25,997 nucleotides of DNA from a virus. The notes beneath the pieces are model-generated. The model had not been told where the DNA came from. It did no database searches and was given only the letters and a program-made list of their open reading frames with translations. The DNA is taken from the IMG/VR virus record IMGVR_UViG_3300032287_003598, positions 1 through 25,997 of that record. The stretch is one strand, 5' to 3'. A program made the translations under genes and the position numbers. Below, one piece after another: positions 8,387 to 14,995 of this stretch (within the stretch, counting starts at the first letter, position 1; the number at the start of each line of letters is the position of its first letter).

Positions 8387-8407
8387 CAAAATTAAACTAA
8401 AAATAAA

Positions 8408-8896
8408 ATGGCAATTTTAAATCCTAACGAAATTTTTTATACAGCGTTTGAACCTAGACTAACAAACCGTTTTATCCTTTATATGGATGGTATTCCGTCG
8501 TATTTAGTAAAAGGAATGTCTGCAATTTCATTGACGCAAACAGCAGTTCCTCTTAACCACATCAACGTTCAACGTTACGTAAAAGGAAAAACTATTTGGA
8601 ATACTGTTACTTTTACATTGTTTGAAGCAATTACCCCTGCAGGTTCTCAAACCGTAATGGAATGGGTTCGTTTAGGACACGAATCAGTAACAGGTAGAGA
8701 TGGTTACTCTGATTTCTATAAAAAAGATATTACATTTAATGGTTTAGGCCCAGTAGGTGATATTGTTAATGAATGGGTACTTAAAGGAGCTATTATTACA
8801 AGTGTTAATTTTGGAGATTATAACTGGGATGATGATGGTAATGCAGTAAACATTACAATTGAAGTACAACCAGATTATTGTATCTTGAACTACTAA
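8408..8896 (+). CDS. Tail tube protein, T4 gp19-like
   Basis: This 162-residue protein is the normal size for gp19-type tube proteins. The order is characteristic: an N-terminal segment ending in NRFILYMDGIPSYLVKG, a central MSAISLTQTAVPLNHINVQRYVKGKTIW in conserved spacing, the helix SQTVMEWVRLGHESVTGRDGYSDFYKK and the C-terminal strand VNFGDYNWDDDGNAVNITIEVQPDYCIL. It stacks as hexameric rings to form the inner tube through which DNA passes. It directly follows the two sheath genes and is closed by a strong hairpin terminator 27 bases after its stop, so the sheath-tube unit ends here. Confidence 0.93.
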   Translation: MAILNPNEIFYTAFEPRLTNRFILYMDGIPSYLVKGMSAISLTQTAVPLNHINVQRYVKGKTIWNTVTFTLFEAITPAGSQTVMEWVRLGHESVTGRDGYSDFYKKDITFNGLGPVGDIVNEWVLKGAIITSVNFGDYNWDDDGNAVNITIEVQPDYCILNY

Positions 8897-8923
8897 TTAG
8901 GAAACACAATCCGACGTATATTT

Positions 8924-8958
8924 AAGCTCCACATTAACATGTTGGAGCTTTTATTTTT
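8924..8958 (+). terminator. Rho-independent terminator after the tail tube gene
   Basis: An 8-bp stem, AAGCTCCA (8924-8931) with TGGAGCTT (8943-8950), encloses an 11-base loop and is followed by a T-rich run, TTATTTTT. It lies 27 bases after the tube gene stop and just before the promoter of the secreted-protein cassette, marking a transcription-unit boundary. It is the clearest intrinsic terminator in the window. Confidence 0.8.
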
Positions 8959-8960
8959 CC

Positions 8961-8991
8961 TTGGTTGTTTAAAATATTTATTTTATATTAA
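8961..8991 (+). promoter_or_regulatory. Bacteroidota-type promoter of the secreted-protein cassette
   Basis: TTGG (8961-8964), then 19 bases, then TATATTAA (8984-8991), sits directly after the terminator and 4 bases before the ATG at 8996. The same TTGG-N19-TATMTTWA layout occurs before the polymerase (22480) and gp32-like (24234) genes. It resembles the TTTG / TAnnTTTG promoters of the Bacteroidota housekeeping sigma factor. A TATTTATT sequence inside the spacer (8975-8982) is a weak relative of the late motif. Confidence 0.55.
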
Positions 8992-8995
8992 GTGT

Positions 8996-9589
8996 ATGAA
9001 ATTTTTTCAATTTATATTATTTATATTTTTAACCTACATAAGTTTTGGCCAATGTAATGGAACTCAATCATTTACATTAACCCCTCCCCCAGTAGCAGGA
9101 ACATATCTCCCAGGTCAAATAGTAACTATGTGTTACACAATGAATGGGTATACACAAGCTGGAATTAATTGGATAGAAGGATTTGATTTAACTTTAGGAC
9201 CTGGTTGGGCATCTGTTATACCTCAAAGTGCACCTGCAAATTGTGGAGGTAATGGAACAGGGGGGCAATGGACATGGATGACCTCAGTTACTTCAACTAC
9301 AACACCTATCACAACTGTAGGACCAGGATACTTTTTTGATCTATCTGTTGATGGTAACCCAGGAAATGATTTTGGGGATGCTGGGTCTTGTACTTGGACT
9401 TTTTGTGTTACTTTAACAGTAGCAAATGTTTGTACACCTCAAAATTTACTTTTACAAGTAACAGCGGGGTCAGATGGGTTATGGGGAAGTTACACAAGTA
9501 CATCCTGCGATTTAGCAACACCATTTACAATATTTAACGGAACAATAAATATAATCCCTATTACATTAGGGCCTGTTAGTCATAATTAA
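8996..9589 (+). CDS. Secreted protein 1 of an exported cassette, flavobacterial surface-protein-like
   Basis: The start at 8996 gives 197 residues opening with a good Sec signal peptide (MKFFQFILFIFLTYISFG, cleavage probably before Q19). An ATG at 8939 in the same frame is rejected because it lies in the loop of the terminator hairpin and would bury the signal peptide. The mature part has the beta-rich, Gly/Thr/Pro-rich look of flavobacterial extracellular proteins: FTLTPPPVAGTYLPGQIVTMCYT, WIEGFDLTLGPGWASV, FFDLSVDGNPGNDFGD, CTWTFCVTLTV. It has seven mature-chain cysteines, suited to an exported protein. It ends in GPVSHN, echoed by SPIQHN at the end of the next gene. It is the first of three consecutive exported proteins. 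Function unknown; a surface or adhesion role is inferred. Confidence 0.8.
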   Translation: MKFFQFILFIFLTYISFGQCNGTQSFTLTPPPVAGTYLPGQIVTMCYTMNGYTQAGINWIEGFDLTLGPGWASVIPQSAPANCGGNGTGGQWTWMTSVTSTTTPITTVGPGYFFDLSVDGNPGNDFGDAGSCTWTFCVTLTVANVCTPQNLLLQVTAGSDGLWGSYTSTSCDLATPFTIFNGTINIIPITLGPVSHN

Positions 9590-9601
9590 AAACAAAAAAC
9601 C

Positions 9602-10159
9602 ATGAAAAAACTACTTTTACTTTTATTTTTATCTCTTACTGGTATATTATCAGCACAATTAACAACTACTAACCCAGATACGGTTTGTTATCAGACAACT
9701 ACCTTATCAACCTATCAAGTCCCTTCAGTTGGTACAGGCACTTATACTTGGACAGTACCGGCTTGTGCTACTCTAGTTTCAGGTCAAGGAACCAATTCAA
9801 TATCCGTTAATTGGTCAGCTTGCCCTCCAGGATTAATCAATAACGCTATTTCAGTATCATACACTAGTCCTTCAGGCTGTCCTGCTACACCAGTAACACT
9901 TAATGTATTGATTTATCAAGTGATTCCTGTAATTACTCCGGTAGGTCCATTTTGCGCTGGAGATCCTTGTGTTACATTAGTTGCAACCCCAACAGGAGGA
10001 ACTTGGTCAGGTACAGGGGTAACTGGAAACCAATTTTGCCCAGGTATAACTAATACTTTAATCACATATACTTACACTCAAAGTGGTTGTACATTCTCAG
10101 CAAATGCAGGCGCAGTAATTAACCCAGTTCCAGTACTATCACCAATTCAACATAATTAA
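9602..10159 (+). CDS. Secreted protein 2 of the cassette, tandem PKD/Ig-like domains
   Basis: This 185-residue protein opens with a textbook signal peptide (Lys-Lys, then a leucine run, cleavage after SA before Q19). Gln at +1 follows the Bacteroidota Q-rule, in which the new N-terminus becomes pyroglutamate. The mature chain looks like two small Ig/PKD-like beta domains: about residues 20-107 (DTVCYQTTTLSTYQ, TYTWTVPACATLVSG, SISVNWS) and 108-175 (ITPVGPFCAGDPCVTL, GGTWSGTGVTGNQFCPG, TYTYTQSGCTF). Both patterns are very common in flavobacterial surface proteins with gliding-motility-type C-termini. It ends PVPVLSPIQHN. The stop overlaps the next start by one base (TAATG at 10157-10161 region), so the genes are coupled. 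Role unknown; probably exported together with its neighbours. Confidence 0.82.
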   Translation: MKKLLLLLFLSLTGILSAQLTTTNPDTVCYQTTTLSTYQVPSVGTGTYTWTVPACATLVSGQGTNSISVNWSACPPGLINNAISVSYTSPSGCPATPVTLNVLIYQVIPVITPVGPFCAGDPCVTLVATPTGGTWSGTGVTGNQFCPGITNTLITYTYTQSGCTFSANAGAVINPVPVLSPIQHN

Positions 10160-10716
10160 TGAGGTATTTAATATTCATATTATTCCCGTTTATTTGTTTG
10201 TCCCAACAAACTGTAGAGATATGTAATGATTTTAAAACATTTTCATACTTTACTTCTTCTACTGAAAATGGAAATATAGAATGGGAAGTAAATGGAATGT
10301 ATTATTATGGAGATGAAATTACTTTAACGTGGGATGAAGCAGGAATATATGAAATTACAGCAACTGCTACATCTAATAATTGCCCTAGTTTACCTCAAAC
10401 ATATACAGTAACAGTTATTGAATGTGATCCTTTAATTTATTGGATACCAAATTGTTTTACACCTGATGGGAATGAATTTAACCAAATGTGGGGACCTGTT
10501 TTTACAAGCGGATATTCAATTGATCATTTTGAAATATATGTTATGAATAGATGGGGGAATTTAATCTGGCAATCAACTAACCCCGCAGGTAAATGGGATG
10601 GAACATATAATGGAAAAAAAGTTTTAGATGGAGTTTATACTTGGATAGTAAGATTTGACCTTTTAAACACAGATGAACGAAGAATAGATCACGGATATGT
10701 GACAATAATTAGATAA
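10159..10716 (+). CDS. Secreted protein 3 with PKD-like domain and T9SS type B (gliding-motility) C-terminal domain
   Basis: This 185-residue protein has three parts. Residues 1-15 are a signal peptide with Gln at +1. About 20-88 is a PKD-like beta domain (GNIEWEVNGMYYYGDEITLTW, YEITATATSNNC). About 94-185 is a gliding motility-associated C-terminal domain (CHU_C / TIGR04131 type). The last is marked by IPNCFTPDGNEFNQ, FEIYVMNRWGNLIWQS, KWDGTYNGKKVLDGVY and the terminal strand GYVTIIR, all in family order. In Bacteroidota this domain directs cargo through the T9SS outer-membrane translocon to the surface or medium. Finding it on a phage gene amid tail genes is striking. It could instead have been reused as a virion domain, but the signal peptide argues for export. 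Overlapping start codon with the upstream gene. Confidence 0.88.
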   Translation: MRYLIFILFPFICLSQQTVEICNDFKTFSYFTSSTENGNIEWEVNGMYYYGDEITLTWDEAGIYEITATATSNNCPSLPQTYTVTVIECDPLIYWIPNCFTPDGNEFNQMWGPVFTSGYSIDHFEIYVMNRWGNLIWQSTNPAGKWDGTYNGKKVLDGVYTWIVRFDLLNTDERRIDHGYVTIIR

Positions 10717-10720
10717 TATA

Positions 10721-10731
10721 ATATTTATAAC
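10721..10731 (+). promoter_or_regulatory. Candidate late promoter motif
   Basis: ATATTTATAAC lies only 4 bases before the ATG at 10734, restarting the tail operon after the secreted cassette. If this is a -10 type element, the transcript would be nearly leaderless. Confidence 0.5.
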
Positions 10732-10733
10732 AT

Positions 10734-11105
10734 ATGAAATTAAATGCTTTACGTACATTAGTTAAAGAAGAACTTAAAAGATCTTTAAACGAAGAATACC
10801 AAGATAAATTTAAAATGGTAGGGATGCTCATTTCAAACATTGAGCAACGCCCCCAAAAAGAAATTTATTCAGATATCCGTTCAATTACAGGTATTTCAGT
10901 AATTTCTTCAAAAGAACCACTTGAATATAGTGAACAAGATACTACCAAATTCCAATCAATATTAACAGTTAAAGTAGATGGTTACCCATTCATTACAAAA
11001 GGTGGGTTTAGTAGAGATAAAATGGCAGAAATAGCCGCTCAAGTTAGAAAAGTACCAGGAGTTATATCTTTTAATTTTAATCCTGATAATGTTTCTGCTC
11101 TTTAA
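10734..11105 (+). CDS. Hypothetical tail-operon protein, ferredoxin-like fold suspected
   Basis: This 123-residue protein starts with an amphipathic helix (LRTLVKEELKRSLNEE), a style seen at the start of several marine phage proteins. Then follows an apparent alternation of strand, helix and strand: FKMVGMLISNIE, KEIYSDIRSITGISVIS, FQSILTVKVDG, KMAEIAAQVRKVPGVISFNF. This beta-alpha-beta-beta-alpha-beta order suggests a ferredoxin/ACT-like fold. No catalytic motif, cysteine or signal peptide is seen. It lies between the secreted cassette and the gp26-like gene, behind its own late-type motif. I do not recognise the family; a structural or assembly role is inferred from position only. Confidence 0.65.
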   Translation: MKLNALRTLVKEELKRSLNEEYQDKFKMVGMLISNIEQRPQKEIYSDIRSITGISVISSKEPLEYSEQDTTKFQSILTVKVDGYPFITKGGFSRDKMAEIAAQVRKVPGVISFNFNPDNVSAL

Positions 11106-11129
11106 TATATGTATATAAGACAAATAAAG

Positions 11130-11144
11130 TTATAATAAATAAAA
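11130..11144 (+). promoter_or_regulatory. Degenerate late-type motif
   Basis: TTATAATAAATAAAA matches the right half of the ATATTTATAAYAAAA element but lacks the ATAT start. It lies 3 bases before the ATG at 11148. It may be only an A-rich translation start region. Confidence 0.3.
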
Positions 11145-11147
11145 ATT

Positions 11148-11879
11148 ATGGAAGAAAAATTTAAATTACCAACGGAAACCGTTGAATTACCCTCAAAAGG
11201 TTTACTTTACCCTGAAGGGTCTGAATTATCAAAAGGAAAAGTAGAAATGAAATATATGACTGCTAAGGAAGAAGATATCCTTACAAACCAATCATATATT
11301 AAAAATGGTACTGTTTTAGATAAACTTTTAAAATCATTGATTGCTTCCCCAATCAATTATGATGAACTTTTAATTGGAGATAAAAACGCAATAATGGTCG
11401 CAGCTCGTATTTTAGGATACGGTTCAGAATACTCATTCGATTATTTAGGTGAATCACACACAGTTGATTTATCTCAAATTGAAAATAAAGAGTTGAACGA
11501 AGAATTATTTAAAAATCGTTTAAATGAATTTACATTTACTCTCCCAAAATCAAAAAATACAGTTACCTTTAAACTTTTAACTCACAAAGATGAACAAAAT
11601 ATAAACCGTGAGCTAGAAGGACTTAAAAAAATAAACAAAGACGCTTCCCCTGAACTTTCTACACGTTTAAAATATATTATTACTTCTGTGGAGGGAAGTC
11701 GCGAAACTAAAGACATTCGAGATTTTGTCGACAATTATCTCTTAGCCCAAGACTCCAGAGCTCTAAGAGAATATATTAGAGAAGTTCAACCAGATGTTGA
11801 TCTAACTTTTTTTCCCGACGGGAGTTCAAATAGAGTCAATATCCCAGTTGGGGTTAGCTTTTTTTGGCCTGACATTTGA
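11148..11879 (+). CDS. T4 gp26-like baseplate protein (probable tail assembly chaperone frame 0)
   Basis: This 243-residue protein is of the T4_baseplate (gp26-like) family. Signs are the N-terminal VELPSKGLLYPEGSELSKGKVEMKYMTAKEED with LPSKG and the YMTAKEEDIL helix, the central VAARILGYG, and a C-terminal tail ending FFWPDI, which is characteristic of the family. Its last bases overlap a second frame that continues as a gp51-like sequence without an ATG. The stop TGA (11877-11879) follows a run of seven T (11859-11865), so a programmed frameshift producing a longer fusion is possible. It sits directly upstream of the tape measure, the classical place for tail assembly chaperones. The family assignment is strong; the chaperone role is inferred. 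Confidence 0.82.
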   Translation: MEEKFKLPTETVELPSKGLLYPEGSELSKGKVEMKYMTAKEEDILTNQSYIKNGTVLDKLLKSLIASPINYDELLIGDKNAIMVAARILGYGSEYSFDYLGESHTVDLSQIENKELNEELFKNRLNEFTFTLPKSKNTVTFKLLTHKDEQNINRELEGLKKINKDASPELSTRLKYIITSVEGSRETKDIRDFVDNYLLAQDSRALREYIREVQPDVDLTFFPDGSSNRVNIPVGVSFFWPDI

Positions 11880-12150
11880 TACAGCCGCTGAAACAAGAGC
11901 AGCTATATTCAAACAACTACATCAAATTGTTTTTCATGGTAAAGGAGGATATGATTGGCATACTGTTTACAATATGCCAATCTGGCTTCGCCGTTTTACT
12001 TTTATTGAAATCCAAAAATATTACCAAGAAGAAAAAGAATCCATGGAAAACCAAGGAAAATCAGGCTCTAAAACAGTAATTGGAACTGATGGAAAAATTA
12101 AAGCCCCTGAATATCTTAGCCAAGCTAAAAGACCCGTGAAATACAGTTAA
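11848..12150 (+). CDS. gp51-like baseplate hub assembly protein / frameshift extension of the gp26-like gene
   Basis: The frame is open from 11806 to 12150 but has no ATG before 11974, which falls inside its best conserved part (IVFHGKGGYDWHTVYNMPIWLRRFTF, about residues 27-52 from TTG 11848). The VYNMPIWLRRF segment resembles small phage proteins annotated as baseplate hub assembly catalysts that follow gp26-like genes. Either a rare TTG at 11848 starts it, overlapping the upstream gene by 32 bases, or ribosomes shift +1 near the upstream TGA, yielding a fusion of about 334 residues. The C-terminal half is charged and Gln/Lys/Glu-rich. It probably binds the tape measure during tail assembly, as GT-type chaperone extensions do. 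Coding status is well supported; the start mechanism is not. Confidence 0.6.
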   Translation: MGLAFFGLTFDTAAETRAAIFKQLHQIVFHGKGGYDWHTVYNMPIWLRRFTFIEIQKYYQEEKESMENQGKSGSKTVIGTDGKIKAPEYLSQAKRPVKYS

Positions 12151-12165
12151 AAACATTAGACTTTC

Positions 12166-12180
12166 ATATTTATAACAAAA
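12166..12180 (+). promoter_or_regulatory. Candidate late promoter motif (tape measure)
   Basis: ATATTTATAACAAAA is a perfect match to the recurrent element, with its core ending 13 bases before the ATG at 12188. Confidence 0.5.
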
Positions 12181-12187
12181 TATTTAA

Positions 12188-14746
12188 ATGGCTGAACAAG
12201 ATCCTAAAGAAATAGAAAAACAATTTAAACGCTTACAAGCCTTAGCAGCTACATTAAGAAAAGATTTATCCTCATTTAATCTTTCAGCTTTAAAAAATGA
12301 CTCTGCTCTTATAGGAGAATTACTTGAAAAATGGGAACAAGAACTCCGCGATTCAGCAGCAAGTTTAGATTCTTTATCTTCTTCATTTCAAGATATTGTT
12401 AGAGATATTTCTAAAGGAAATAAAGGTTTAAATGATACCAGAACATCATTTAACAAACTTACTAGTTTAGCTCAAGATTTACAATACCATCAAAGGGGAA
12501 TTAATCAACTATCTAAAAAACAATTAGAATCCATTGGAAAACAAGCTGAAAAAGAAAAATTAAAACTTGAAACAGCTTATAATACTTTAGAACAAGAAAA
12601 AAAGGCTATAATAGCAGCTAGAAAAAGAGGTGAATTTAACCCTAAACAATTAGAACAACTTAGAAAAATTAAGGCTGCCCAAGAAGAAATCCAAGGAACA
12701 ATAACAGGCCAAAACTCAGCATTTGAGGATTTACTTACAAATGCTAATAACTTTCTTGATATTGAAAAACAAATAGATAAACAAACTGGTATTTTAGGTG
12801 GTTTATTTAGTGGGTTAGGAAAAGCATTTCCTAATATGGCTGATAAATTAGGTTTAGATAAAGTTCAAGCCAAAATGAGAGAAATGGCTGAAGAAAATAT
12901 CAAAAACCAACAAAAAGAAAGAGATTTAGCAGCTGAAATAAACGAAAAAAGAGGAAATCTTAGTGATAAACAAATTAAAGCTGGTTTTGGTGGTAAAGAA
13001 TTAAAAAATCTTTTAGGCCAAAAAGAAGCTCTTTCCGCATCTAATGCTGCTGCCTCTGGTTTAAAGGGACAATTTAAAATGCTAGGAGGTGCTGCTAAAG
13101 TATTTGGCACTGAACTTACAGCAGCTTTAGGTCCTGTTGGGTTAATTGTAATGGCCATTGAACAATTAATAAAAGCTCTTAAAATAGTTGACTCAGGAGC
13201 AGGAGATATGGCTAAATCTATGAATATGACTTATGAGGCGGCTTTAACTACTCGTAGGGAGTTTGGAAATATAGCAGCAATATCAGGTGATGCTGCTGTA
13301 ACTACTAAAGGGTTACAAGAAACTTATATGGCTATTGGTCAATCTCTTGGCTCTAATGCTAAACTAAATGAAAAAGATTTAATTACCGCTACAAAATTAC
13401 GTGAACAAGCAGGATATACCAACGAACAACTAGTTGAACTAAACAAGTTATCTGCAGTAAATGGAAAATCTTTAGAAAAAAATACTAAAGAAATACTTGG
13501 GGGAGCTAGAGCATATGCTTCTCGTAAAGGTTTAGTTCTTAATGAAAAACAAGTATTAGATGATGTAGTTAAAGCATCTGCTTCTTTAAAATTATCTTTA
13601 GGTGGAAGTGCAGATGCACTTGCTAAATCAGCTGTACAAGCACGTTCAGTTGGTTTAAATCTTGAACAAGCAGCAGCTATGGCTGATAGTTTACTTCAAT
13701 TTGAAACTTCTATTGAAAATGAATTAAGTGCAGAATTATTAACTGGAAAAGATTTAAATCTTGAAAGAGCAAGAACTTTAGCTTTAAATGGTGATATAGC
13801 AGGTTCCGCAGAAGAAATAGCTAACCAAGTTGGATCTTCAGCTGACTTTACTGAAATGAATGTTATTCAACAAGAGGCTTTAGCAAAAGCAGCTGGTTTG
13901 ACTAGAGATCAATTAGCTCAATCTTTAATGGATAGAGAAGCTCTACAGAAACTTTCAGCTAAAGAAGGTGAAAGTGCTCAACAAGCTTTTAATCGTTTAG
14001 TTAAAGAGGTTGGAATGGAAGAAGCTAAAAAACGTTTAGGAGATGAAATGTTAGCTACTCAATTCCAACAACAATCTGTACAAGAACGATTCAATCAAGC
14101 TGTAGAAAAACTCCAAGAATTATTTATCCAGATAGCAGAACCTATATTACAGATCATTTCTCCATTAATGGATTTAGTTTCTTTTATTTTACCTGCCATC
14201 AACGTTTTATTACAGCCTATAGTAGGAGCATTTCAAGCAATTGCTTCCACAATAAAAGCAATAATAAATCTTTTAAAAGGTGACCTCCCAGGTAGTTTAG
14301 CATCTTTTAAAGAAGCAGGTAAGGGTTTAAAAACTATGGTTTTTGGGGTTGGAAGTGATGTTGCAACAAAATCTACAACAGCTAATGATTTAATATCCTC
14401 ACCATTAACTTCAATCCCCTATAAGATTTCTTATATGAATGATGGGCTTTCTTTATCCTCATCAAAACCAGGCTATGGTTCTCGAACATTGTTTGGACCA
14501 GAAGGTGCAATCCAATTAAATAATAAAGACACAGTAATAGCAGGAACAAATTTATTTAATAAATCGGATGAAATGATGCCTGCTTCAAAAGGTGCTTTAC
14601 AAGTAAGTAATAAAACAGCACCTAAAAAAGAATTAAGTTACGATGAACAACTATTAGCAGAACAAAGGAAACAAACCCAATTAGCTGAAGAACGAAATAA
14701 ATACGCTAAACGAGACACCTCAGTTTCAACAATTCAAGTTCAATAA
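12188..14746 (+). CDS. Tail tape measure protein
   Basis: This 852-residue protein is dominated by long helices and coiled coils: residues 1-290 are Lys/Glu/Gln-rich, and 370-640 are Ala/Leu/Glu-rich. Two hydrophobic stretches follow, near residues 308-328 (ELTAALGPVGLIVMAIEQLI) and 651-685 (ILQIISPLMDLVSFILPAIN...), as is usual for tape measures that later meet the host membrane. The C-terminal part has the GPEGAIQLNNKDTVIAGTNLF segment seen in many phage tape measures. It directly follows the gp26/gp51-like pair. It sets tail length during tube polymerisation; at about 0.15 nm per residue the tail would be near 130 nm, an estimate based on other phages. Confidence 0.85.
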   Translation: MAEQDPKEIEKQFKRLQALAATLRKDLSSFNLSALKNDSALIGELLEKWEQELRDSAASLDSLSSSFQDIVRDISKGNKGLNDTRTSFNKLTSLAQDLQYHQRGINQLSKKQLESIGKQAEKEKLKLETAYNTLEQEKKAIIAARKRGEFNPKQLEQLRKIKAAQEEIQGTITGQNSAFEDLLTNANNFLDIEKQIDKQTGILGGLFSGLGKAFPNMADKLGLDKVQAKMREMAEENIKNQQKERDLAAEINEKRGNLSDKQIKAGFGGKELKNLLGQKEALSASNAAASGLKGQFKMLGGAAKVFGTELTAALGPVGLIVMAIEQLIKALKIVDSGAGDMAKSMNMTYEAALTTRREFGNIAAISGDAAVTTKGLQETYMAIGQSLGSNAKLNEKDLITATKLREQAGYTNEQLVELNKLSAVNGKSLEKNTKEILGGARAYASRKGLVLNEKQVLDDVVKASASLKLSLGGSADALAKSAVQARSVGLNLEQAAAMADSLLQFETSIENELSAELLTGKDLNLERARTLALNGDIAGSAEEIANQVGSSADFTEMNVIQQEALAKAAGLTRDQLAQSLMDREALQKLSAKEGESAQQAFNRLVKEVGMEEAKKRLGDEMLATQFQQQSVQERFNQAVEKLQELFIQIAEPILQIISPLMDLVSFILPAINVLLQPIVGAFQAIASTIKAIINLLKGDLPGSLASFKEAGKGLKTMVFGVGSDVATKSTTANDLISSPLTSIPYKISYMNDGLSLSSSKPGYGSRTLFGPEGAIQLNNKDTVIAGTNLFNKSDEMMPASKGALQVSNKTAPKKELSYDEQLLAEQRKQTQLAEERNKYAKRDTSVSTIQVQ

Positions 14747-14760
14747 TATTTATAATAAAA
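14746..14760 (+). promoter_or_regulatory. Candidate late promoter motif
   Basis: ATATTTATAATAAAA is a perfect match to the recurrent element, with its core ending 15 bases before the ATG at 14770. It abuts the tape measure stop codon. Confidence 0.5.
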
Positions 14761-14769
14761 CAAATAACC

Positions 14770-14985
14770 ATGGGACTATTAACTAAATTAACAACTGAAG
14801 GTTCAAATTTGAGCCAATTTGATGGACAAACTCCACCTGTAACTAACCTAGATACATCAGAGTCTACATTACATTATACTTACTCAATCAATGGTAACCC
14901 AAACTTACCTGGATACCCAACACCTTCACAATTGGATATAAATGGAGTAACCCCTCCAAAGTATTCTGACAATTTACCAGGCTAA
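14770..14985 (+). CDS. Small hypothetical protein with MGLL-KL N-terminus
   Basis: This gene encodes 71 residues, Thr/Pro/Asn/Ser-rich and probably extended or disordered, with no signal peptide or cysteine. The N-terminus MGLLTKLTTEGSNLSQFDG resembles that of the next gene (MGLLIKLQNGDTALKSLKFG), so the two share a short N-terminal motif and may interact with the same partner or arise from duplication. It starts 23 bases after the tape measure stop and ends 10 bases before the next start. I recognise no family; a small virion or assembly component at the baseplate is the likely setting. Confidence 0.6.
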   Translation: MGLLTKLTTEGSNLSQFDGQTPPVTNLDTSESTLHYTYSINGNPNLPGYPTPSQLDINGVTPPKYSDNLPG

Positions 14986-14995
14986 AAACATATAG

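Noticed and set aside
8917-8924. TATATTTA box just before the terminator hairpin
   Set aside because: It resembles the -7 box of the gp32 promoter but has no TTGG at the 19-base spacing and would initiate into the terminator.
8939-8995. Upstream ATG for the first secreted protein
   Set aside because: It lies in the loop of the terminator hairpin and upstream of the promoter boxes, and would put 19 residues before a clean signal peptide; the start at 8996 is better.
9018-9025. Another TATTTATA core
   Set aside because: It lies inside the signal peptide coding region and lacks the AAYAAAA extension, so it is not counted as a promoter motif.
11876-12079. Plus-strand frame of 67 codons overlapping the gp51-like frame
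   Set aside because: TTG start, no recognisable features, and the competing frame shows the conserved VYNMPIWLRRF segment.
12865-13158. Minus-strand frame of 97 codons
   Set aside because: Antisense shadow of the tape measure coiled coil.
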